This document shows positions 58,529-64,000 of a stretch of 64,000 nt of DNA, in pieces. A program made the translations under genes and the position numbers. Location: NCBI GenBank assembly GCA_017991555.1, contig JAGOQM010000014.1, forward strand, positions 1-64,000, in the 5' to 3' direction. Position 1 is the first letter of the stretch, and the number at the start of each line of letters is the position of its first letter. This DNA comes from Neisseriaceae bacterium (GTDB lineage Bacteria > Pseudomonadota > Gammaproteobacteria > Burkholderiales > Neisseriaceae). Under the pieces are notes generated by a model, which saw only the letters and a list, made by a program, of their open reading frames with translations, searched no databases and had not been told where the DNA came from.

Positions 58529-59419
58529 TTATTGCAAGCATGGCTCAGCGTCGCAAAAGGCTACTAAGTGATCAATCAGCGCCCGCACCCGCGCTGGGAC
58601 GTAGCGCTGCTGTGGCCACACCATGTAGAGCTCACGCGGCTGGCCGGCCCATTCCGGTAGGATGTGCAAAAGGCGGCCGTCGTCTAGGTAGGGCTGGACG
58701 AGGTGGGTTTGGGTGAAGGCAATGCCCATACCTGCGGCGGCCATGCTGATGGCGAGGTTGAGCTCGTTGACATGAAAGCGGGCATTGGGCTGAAAGTGCA
58801 GCTGTTGTTGCGTGTGCTCCTGGTGCAGCGTCCAAGCGTGTAAGGGAAAGGCGGTGATTAAATCATGCTGGGACAGGCTGCCGCTGCTGATGGGGGCGGC
58901 ACGCTGGCAGTATTGGGGTGCGGCAACCAGAATCGCACCGGCGACCTTGCCTAGACGGCGCATATTGAGGTTGGCGTCTGGCATGGGCCCGAAACGAATG
59001 GCCAAGTCGGCACCGGTGTCGATCAGGCTTTGGGTGTGGTTATTGAGAGAGAGGTCTAGCTTGACCTTGGGGTGCTGTTGCATAAAGCTGGCCCAGGCCG
59101 GGGCCAAGAGGCTGTTGGCCAGATTGACCGGCGCCAAAACGCGAACCGGCCCAGCGATGGCGTGAAAATCTTGGTGCAGTTGGACTGTGGTTTGCTGTAG
59201 GGCGTGCAGTAGCGGCCGGCACTGTTCGTAATACTGCCAGCCTTCGGGGGTGGGGGTCAGGTTGCGGGCGGTTCGGGTCAGTAATTTGTGGCCCAGCTGC
59301 TGTTCTAATTTTTGCAGGCGTCGAGTTAGGGTGGAGGCCGGCATACCGTGCATTTCGGCGGCGGCGCTAAGGCTACCGCAGCTGACAATGTGCATGAAGA
59401 GGGCCAGATCGTCTAGCAT
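58529..59419 (-). CDS. LysR-type transcriptional regulator
   Basis: A complete 296-residue LysR protein from ATG 59419: winged HTH (about 1-60, with SLSAAAEMHGMPASTLTRRLQKLE) and an effector-binding domain. The frame is open 13 codons upstream, without support. It is divergent from a small DUF2798 gene. Two perfect inverted repeats (59424-59439 and 59445-59459) lie between the starts and are candidate operators, so autoregulation plus control of the small gene is likely. Confidence 0.9.
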   Translation of the reverse strand: MLDDLALFMHIVSCGSLSAAAEMHGMPASTLTRRLQKLEQQLGHKLLTRTARNLTPTPEGWQYYEQCRPLLHALQQTTVQLHQDFHAIAGPVRVLAPVNLANSLLAPAWASFMQQHPKVKLDLSLNNHTQSLIDTGADLAIRFGPMPDANLNMRRLGKVAGAILVAAPQYCQRAAPISSGSLSQHDLITAFPLHAWTLHQEHTQQQLHFQPNARFHVNELNLAISMAAAGMGIAFTQTHLVQPYLDDGRLLHILPEWAGQPRELYMVWPQQRYVPARVRALIDHLVAFCDAEPCLQ

Positions 59420-59423
59420 TATG

Positions 59424-59459
59424 ATTCCATTTTTGGAATTTAAGAGTGATAAAATCACT
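59424..59459. promoter_or_regulatory. Two tandem inverted repeats in the LysR/DUF2798 divergent region
   Basis: ATTCCA-TTTT-TGGAAT (59424-59439) and AGTGAT-AAA-ATCACT (59445-59459) are perfect. The first carries a half-site repeated as ATGGAAT near 59470. Confidence 0.5.
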
Positions 59460-59527
59460 ATATTATTAAAAATGGAATATGTCTATACTGTTTTTCAAGA
59501 TGAACCAGAAGCATAAGGCGGGGCAGT

Positions 59528-59779
59528 ATGTCAGATTTATTTAAATACAGAGTGATTTTTTCGGCCATGATGTCGTGCCTGATGGCCGGTTTGATGACGG
59601 GCTGGGTGAGCTGGCTGAATTTGGGCGCAGATTTTACCCTAGGCCGTTGGGGCGGGGCTTTTATGACGGCCTGGCCGGCCGCGTTTGCCATCGTGCTGCT
59701 GGCGGCGCCCACGGTGCAGCGTTTGGCTGCGGGGGTGTTTGAGCGAATAGAGGGGCGTCGCTTGGCGACTTATAAATAG
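59528..59779 (+). CDS. DUF2798 family small membrane protein
   Basis: An 83-residue protein with two hydrophobic helices (about 9-30 and 45-62) and the AFMTAWPAAFAIVL block typical of DUF2798. The function is unknown. It is divergent from the LysR gene, which probably controls it. Confidence 0.8.
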   Translation: MSDLFKYRVIFSAMMSCLMAGLMTGWVSWLNLGADFTLGRWGGAFMTAWPAAFAIVLLAAPTVQRLAAGVFERIEGRRLATYK

Positions 59780-59842
59780 CGTTTGCGCTGAGCAGCTGAT
59801 CATCGCCTCGGCCGTAAGGCCGGTGCGATTGTCTGGGCGGGA

Positions 59843-60328
59843 TTAAATCAGGCTGGTGGCAGCGGTGATGACGCCGTTACGGTCAACGTAAACATAATGG
59901 CCAGGCGTGAAGGTGACGCCGCCAAAGTGAACGGGTAGATTGACCTGGCCTTCGTCTTGGCGCACCGATTTGATCGGCACCGAACCCAAGGCAGTGATGC
60001 CCACGTCTAGGGTGGCTAGGGCATCGACGTCACGACAGGCACCGTAAATCAACACGCCAGCCCAATGATTTTTGACCGCGCTGGCGGCAATCATGTCGCC
60101 GATGAGGGCGTTTCTGAGGCTGCCGCCGCCGTCGACCACCAAAACTTTGCCTTCGCCATCGGTGTTGAGCAAGGATTTAACCTTGCTGTTGTCTTCGAAG
60201 CATTTAACCGTAATGATTTGGCCGCCAAAAGCAGCGCGCGCGCCATAGTGTTGCCACTGTAAGCCAGTGACCACGCTGACGTGGTCGGGGTGGTCGTCGC
60301 ACAGGTCGCAGGTAATAAAATCAGTCAT
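59843..60328 (-). CDS. rraA: RraA family protein (RNase E inhibitor / HMG aldolase type)
   Basis: The 161-residue protein has the RraA blocks VVDGGGSLRNALIGDMIA and GACRDVDAL. E. coli RraA binds RNase E and slows mRNA decay, but many family members are 4-hydroxy-4-methyl-2-oxoglutarate aldolases, and the R-D pair in ACRDVD fits that catalytic site. The start follows AGGAGA. It lies downstream of the 6S RNA on the same strand. Confidence 0.87.
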   Translation of the reverse strand: MTDFITCDLCDDHPDHVSVVTGLQWQHYGARAAFGGQIITVKCFEDNSKVKSLLNTDGEGKVLVVDGGGSLRNALIGDMIAASAVKNHWAGVLIYGACRDVDALATLDVGITALGSVPIKSVRQDEGQVNLPVHFGGVTFTPGHYVYVDRNGVITAATSLI

Positions 60329-60425
60329 CAGTCTCTCCTAGGTCATGATTAAGCGTGAAGATTATTTTTTTTAAGTTGTGATCAGTATAGACCGACTGTT
60401 TGCGATTGTCATGGGGGCAAGAGGT

Positions 60426-60454
60426 AAAAAAGCCCGTACGTTGACGTACGAGCT
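60426..60454 (-). terminator. Terminator of 6S RNA
   Basis: On the minus strand AGCTCGTACGT pairs with ACGTACGGGCT (one mismatch), followed by five T residues. Confidence 0.8.
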
Positions 60455-60460
60455 TAGTAT

Positions 60461-60647
60461 GGGGTCCTCCGCATGTGCCGTCTTGGCCGATCCGCTTGAA
60501 CCTTGCTGACAAGGTTGACCGCACCTGGATAGCTTTGGGGATGCTTCTAAAAAGAAGCGTCACACGCCCACTACGCGCTTGGCAGTCGAAAAGCGAATTA
60601 TTGGTTCAAAGGAATTGAGCCATCGCGAACACTGCAGAGGAAAACTG
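60461..60647 (-). ncRNA. ssrS: 6S RNA
   Basis: A roughly 187-base RNA immediately downstream of zapA, the classical zapA-ssrS order. The 5' strand TCCTCTGCAGTGTTCGC and the 3' strand GGCACATGCGGAGGA form the closing stem, as in E. coli 6S, and the 3' half has CCTTGTCAGCAAGGTTCAAG like the enterobacterial RNA. The open central bulge mimics a promoter and binds sigma-70 RNA polymerase in stationary phase. The ends are estimates within a few bases. Confidence 0.88.
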
Positions 60648-60660
60648 GGGGTGGTGGTCG

Positions 60661-60960
60661 TTATTTGGGTGTCGAAGCCAAAGCTTCATCGCACAAACGA
60701 CTCATGTGGGTGATTTTGTGTTCTAAGGTTGCCACATCTAGCCCACCACTTATGGTTAATTTTAACAAATCATGGGCTAAATTTAAAGCGGCAATAATGG
60801 CTATTTTGTCTGTTTCAACAATACGGCCTTGTTTTGTAATGGTATCTATTTTGTCGTTCAGCATGTCCACCGCCTGTAACAGCGTGCGGCGCTCGGCTTC
60901 GGGCGTGGCAATGGTGAAGGTACGACCCATGATGGTGATGTCTACGGGGGTAGGGTTCAT
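60661..60960 (-). CDS. zapA: Cell division protein ZapA
   Basis: A 99-residue FtsZ-associated protein that bundles FtsZ filaments. The N-terminal VDITIMGRTFTIATPEAE domain and the following coiled coil fit the family. It is downstream of, and overlaps by ATGA, the gene for a coiled-coil protein. 6S RNA follows within 15 bases of its stop. Confidence 0.93.
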   Translation of the reverse strand: MNPTPVDITIMGRTFTIATPEAERRTLLQAVDMLNDKIDTITKQGRIVETDKIAIIAALNLAHDLLKLTISGGLDVATLEHKITHMSRLCDEALASTPK

Positions 60961-61259
60961 GCTTGTGGCTCCTCAGAAGATGAAGTGGGCAAACGATTCA
61001 TGAGGGCGCGTACGTCTTCGGCGCTTTCGGCGATGGTGGCCAAAAGGGCTTGGTTGCGCGCTTTAAGCGCATGAATGGTTTGCTCGGCGCTTTGCTGCAG
61101 ATCGTCTAAAGCCTGATCGCTGTCGAGGGCGAGCTGTTGTTTTTCAGCCTGCAGCTTCGACACCTGAGCGCTTAACGTCTGGTTAGCCAAGGTCAATTCA
61201 TTCATCTTGTCTGTCATTTTGACAATGCAAGATTCTAAGTAGTCTAGTTCACGTTCCAT
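60957..61259 (-). CDS. ZapB-like coiled-coil protein
   Basis: A 100-residue, almost entirely coiled-coil protein (about 1-85) with a small disordered tail. Translational coupling to zapA suggests a division role like ZapB, which bridges ZapA and MatP in enterobacteria. The sequence similarity to true ZapB is not visible to me; the call depends on position, size and the coiled coil. Confidence 0.75.
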   Translation of the reverse strand: MERELDYLESCIVKMTDKMNELTLANQTLSAQVSKLQAEKQQLALDSDQALDDLQQSAEQTIHALKARNQALLATIAESAEDVRALMNRLPTSSSEEPQA

Positions 61260-61311
61260 AATGTTTAGGATAGCTTTTTAGGTGGGTTTAGTCAATGTTT
61301 ATCGGTGCTGA

Positions 61312-61345
61312 CAAAGCCCGATCAGCCAAGGCTGGTCGGGCTTTG
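61312..61345. terminator. Hairpin terminator after gpsA
   Basis: Arms of 16 bases (CAAAGCCCGATCAGCC with one mismatch) and a 3-base loop. The T tract is poor on both strands, so efficiency is uncertain. Confidence 0.6.
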
Positions 61346-61436
61346 ATCAATCTGATCGGCTTAAGTCAACCAGATGAGCAGGCGGGCCTAGAGTTGGGAA
61401 GGCCGCCTCAGTGAGATGCTCGGTTTGGTTAAACGT

Positions 61437-62429
61437 TCAATCTTCTTGCTTAGGGTCGCGCATCATTAAAATTTCAGCCACGGCCTTGGCTTTGATTTGG
61501 CCATCCAGTAATTGATTGATGATGGCGGTAATGGGCATGTCGATGTTTCTGGCCTTGGCGACACGGGCCACTTCTTTGGTGGTTTTGACGCCCTCTGCCA
61601 CATGGCCTAGCTCGGCCAAAATGGTGGCGAGGCTTTTGTCTTCCGCCAGCTTCAGGCCAACGGTTCGGTTGCGTGATAGGTTGCCGGTACAGGTCAGGAT
61701 GAGGTCGCCCATGCCGGCGAGGCCCATGAGTGTGGTATTTTGGGCACCGCTGGCAATGGCAAAGCGGTTAATTTCCGCCAGCCCCCGTGTCATCAGAGCG
61801 GCGCGCGCATTGAGGCCGTAGTGCAGGCCATCCGCAATGCCGGTGGCGATGGCCATGACGTTTTTAACCGCCCCCCCAATGGCGGCGCCAATAATGTCGG
61901 TGTTGGCGTACAGGCGTAGGGTGTGGTTATTGAGCAACTGGGCGACGTGGGTGATCCACGCTTCGTTGGGCGACGCCAGCGTGACCGCACATGGCAATCC
62001 CTGCGCCAGCTCTTGCGCAAAGCTAGGGCCCGATAGGGCACCATAGGCGGGGTGTTCAGGGCATACGTCGAGGATCACCTCATGGGGCAATAGGCCGCTG
62101 CCCTCTTCAAAGCCTTTACAGGCGGTGATGATCGGCTTATGGGCAAGACCGTGTGTCTGTAGTGCCGCTAACGTGGGGCGTAGGCCCGCCACCGAGGTGG
62201 CAATCAGGATTAAGTCGGCCTCGGCACAGGCTTGAGCCAATGAGGGGGCCACGCTTAACTTTTCTGGGAAGGCAAAGCCAGGTAAATAGCGTTGGTTTTC
62301 TCGAGACTGTGTCATATGGGCACAGTCTTCGGCATTTCGGGTCCATAAGGCCACATTGTGGTCTTGGGCAAAATGGATGGCCAGTGCGGTGCCCCAAGCA
62401 CCTGCGCCAATCACGGCAATATTCATCAT
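61437..62429 (-). CDS. gpsA: Glycerol-3-phosphate dehydrogenase [NAD(P)+]
   Basis: Reduces dihydroxyacetone phosphate to sn-glycerol-3-phosphate for phospholipid synthesis. The 330-residue product begins with the Rossmann loop IGAGAWGTALA and has LSGPSFAQEL and the AIGGAVKNVMAIATG block containing the catalytic lysine. Two ATG codons in a row mark the start. It supplies substrate that PlsC-type enzymes in the window act on later. Confidence 0.96.
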   Translation of the reverse strand: MMNIAVIGAGAWGTALAIHFAQDHNVALWTRNAEDCAHMTQSRENQRYLPGFAFPEKLSVAPSLAQACAEADLILIATSVAGLRPTLAALQTHGLAHKPIITACKGFEEGSGLLPHEVILDVCPEHPAYGALSGPSFAQELAQGLPCAVTLASPNEAWITHVAQLLNNHTLRLYANTDIIGAAIGGAVKNVMAIATGIADGLHYGLNARAALMTRGLAEINRFAIASGAQNTTLMGLAGMGDLILTCTGNLSRNRTVGLKLAEDKSLATILAELGHVAEGVKTTKEVARVAKARNIDMPITAIINQLLDGQIKAKAVAEILMMRDPKQED

Positions 62430-62805
62430 CTACAAGGGTCTTTACGCTGAGTAAGAGGGTTAGAATTCTAGCAAAAATAATCGCTGTTTAGCGAAATACT
62501 TGGCTTTACGCTGATTTTTATCGTTAATTTTGACCCGGTTGGCTAAAATTTTAGTGGTGTATCGTCCGTTTTAAAAGTATCATATGCGCTATTAGTGCGG
62601 CTTACTGTTCAAAAGACACGTAAAAACCGCACATTTTTACTAAGAATGAATCTGGTTTGGTGAGTGTTAAGCATTGATTAGGCTAGTGATTTGGTTATTA
62701 TAGTTAATTTTTTGAAATAAATAGATAGGAAACTCTAATTTTTTTCGGTACAATCTCACCGGATTAGAACTTTCCTCATTTTGAAAGGTGTAAAGGAATC
62801 TTATT
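62430..62805. promoter_or_regulatory. Divergent region of gpsA and acpP
   Basis: This 376-base, AT-rich region has no coding sequence I recognise. For acpP a TACAAT (62749-62754) is a likely -10 box, with a weak -35 (TAGGAA) 17 bases before; AAAGG precedes the ATG. I see no clear gpsA promoter, repeat or FabR/FapR-type operator. Confidence 0.45.
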
Positions 62806-63042
62806 ATGGAAAATATCGAACAGCGCGTAAAAAAAATCGTTGCCGAACAATTGGGCGTTAACGAAGCTGAAGTTAAAAATGAATCTTCTTTCCAAGATGA
62901 TTTGGGCGCTGACTCTTTAGACACTGTTGAATTGGTTATGGCTTTGGAAGAAGCATTTGAGTGCGAAATTCCTGATGAAGAAGCAGAAAAAATCACCACA
63001 GTACAACAAGCCATCGATTTCGTACAAGCAAACCTTAAGTAA
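62806..63042 (+). CDS. acpP: Acyl carrier protein
   Basis: The 78-residue acidic carrier of fatty-acid synthesis. S37 in GADSLDTVE takes the phosphopantetheine arm. Codon use is highly biased. It is followed by fabF, with a strong stem-loop and T run between, so acpP is probably made in excess over fabF. Acyl-ACP made here also feeds the LpxL-type enzymes at the left end of the window. Confidence 0.98.
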   Translation: MENIEQRVKKIVAEQLGVNEAEVKNESSFQDDLGADSLDTVELVMALEEAFECEIPDEEAEKITTVQQAIDFVQANLK

Positions 63043-63060
63043 GTCTTGTCGATAGGTGCG

Positions 63061-63117
63061 AGCCTCTGTTTCGTTTGCTTAAGCTGATGGCTTAAGCCAG
63101 CTAAACAGAGGTTTTTT
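63061..63117 (+). terminator. Terminator between acpP and fabF
   Basis: CCTCTGTTT (63063-63071) pairs with AAACAGAGG (63103-63111); an inner GCTTAAGC stem folds in the loop; six T residues follow. It lies only 18 bases before fabF and so may be a partial terminator. Confidence 0.75.
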
Positions 63118-63135
63118 ACTTTTTTGGGATCAAGT

Positions 63136-64000
63136 ATGAGTAAAAGAAGAGTAGTCATTACTGGTTTAGGCCATGTGTCGCCAGTGGGTAACGACATTGC
63201 CACAGGTTGGGCTAACCTCCTGGCTGGTAAAAGTGGTATCGACACCATTACCCGATTTGATGCATCTAATCTTGCCTGTCAGTTTGCCGGGGAAGTAAAA
63301 GATTTTGATGTCACTCAGTATATTTCAAGCAAAGACGCGCGTCGGATGGACGTGTTCATTCATTATGGGATTGCCGCTGCTTTGCAAGCCATTGATGATG
63401 CGCAGCTGGATGACATTCCAGGCTTAGACAAAACCCGAGTGGGGGTCAATATTGGCTCTGGCATCGGTGGTTTGCCTATGATTGAAGAGACCGGTCGCCA
63501 GGCAGACGCCAACGGCCCTCGTAAAATCAGCCCATTCTTTATTCCTGGCTCGATCGTGAACATGATTGCCGGTAACGTGTCGATTCTTAAAGGCTATCAA
63601 GGCCCAAGTTACGGTATTGTGTCTGCCTGTACCACCGGTACCCACTGTATTGGCGACTCTGCCCGCATGATTCAGTACGGCGACGCCGACATCATGGTGG
63701 CCGGCGGCGCTGAAGGCGCAGTGACCATGTTGGGTATTGGCGGCTTTGCTGCGTGTAAAGCCTTGTCTACCCGTAATGACGACCCTCAAACGGCTTCTCG
63801 CCCTTGGGACAAAGGCCGCGATGGCTTTGTGATGGGCGAAGGCGCCGGCGTTTTGGTTCTGGAAGAGTACGAACACGCCAAAAAGCGTGGTGCGACCATT
63901 TACGCCGAGCTGGTTGGCTTTGGCATGAGCTCAGACGCGCATCACATTACCGCACCGGTTGAAGATGGTTCTGGCGCCGCATTGGGCATGAACAATGCCC
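63136..64000 (+). CDS. fabF: Beta-ketoacyl-ACP synthase II (partial)
   Basis: The condensing enzyme that elongates acyl-ACP. The first 288 codons are in the window and the frame is still open at the edge. It begins [17 protein letters not shown] and has the active-site cysteine C165 in VSACTTGTH. The acpP-fabF order is standard and supports FabF over FabB. Confidence 0.96.
   Translation, partial: MSKRRVVITGLGHVSPVGNDIATGWANLLAGKSGIDTITRFDASNLACQFAGEVKDFDVTQYISSKDARRMDVFIHYGIAAALQAIDDAQLDDIPGLDKTRVGVNIGSGIGGLPMIEETGRQADANGPRKISPFFIPGSIVNMIAGNVSILKGYQGPSYGIVSACTTGTHCIGDSARMIQYGDADIMVAGGAEGAVTMLGIGGFAACKALSTRNDDPQTASRPWDKGRDGFVMGEGAGVLVLEEYEHAKKRGATIYAELVGFGMSSDAHHITAPVEDGSGAALGMNNA

Overview
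The window looks like chromosomal backbone of a betaproteobacterium of the order Neisseriales, most likely Neisseriaceae or a close relative. This rests on gene content read from translation: a peroxiredoxin-glutaredoxin fusion beside a dihydrolipoamide dehydrogenase-like gene, a zinc-less PilB-type MsrB, a CcoNOQP/CcoG/FixH cluster, MaeB, two LpxL homologues divergent from metK, and a TPR-lolB-ispE-tRNA-Gln-prs-rplY run. I saw no exact copy of a 12-mer Neisseria DNA uptake sequence by eye, so I do not name a genus. There is no phage, transposase, CRISPR array or plasmid gene. Coding density is high and many neighbouring genes overlap by ATGA.

Layout. 1-383: repeat debris and the terminator of two tandem lipid A/lysophospholipid acyltransferases (384-2131, minus). 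metK is divergent from them. 3595-8738: a histidine operon hisC-B-H-A-(membrane protein)-F-I-E lacking hisG and hisD. 8925-10878: tatABC plus a DUF2069 gene. 10927-12933: a decayed LysR gene divergent from an intact MFS exporter. 12995-15830: a second MFS protein, a Tat-type lipoprotein LD-carboxypeptidase and a HIT protein. 15971-16750: a palindromic repeat island whose left part is an inverted copy of window positions 1-109, so the first 16 kb are bracketed by inverted repeats. 16861-24949 (minus): maeB, fixH-ccoG and ccoNOQP, that is C4 metabolism and microaerobic respiration.

25322-34241: M61 protease, nagB, pepN, a YoaK-type membrane protein, a 2-Cys peroxiredoxin, YihY and WrbA. 34312-41848 (minus): M24 aminopeptidase P with a POT peptide transporter (peptide uptake and hydrolysis), a methyltransferase and leuS. 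41999-42130 holds a probable small RNA on the minus strand. 42275-49562: dusA, msrB, gltS, lpd, Prx-Grx, plsC and mutM. 49749-55687: a TPR protein, lolB, ispE, tRNA-Gln, prs, rplY and a universal stress protein. 55843-58332: tcdA, scpA and two hotdog thioesterases. 58529-64000: LysR divergent from a DUF2798 protein, rraA, 6S RNA, zapA, a ZapB-like coiled coil, gpsA, acpP and the start of fabF.

The most useful non-textbook signals are the orphan hairpin-terminator upstream of leuS (candidate sRNA), the 555-bp palindromic element and its inverted partner at the window edge, three copies of a TAGGCGATAT motif upstream of gltS, FNR-box-like sites upstream of ccoN and uspA, and the LysR pseudogene beside an intact transporter. 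I did not find a convincing new multi-gene system; most of this window is ordinary housekeeping sequence.
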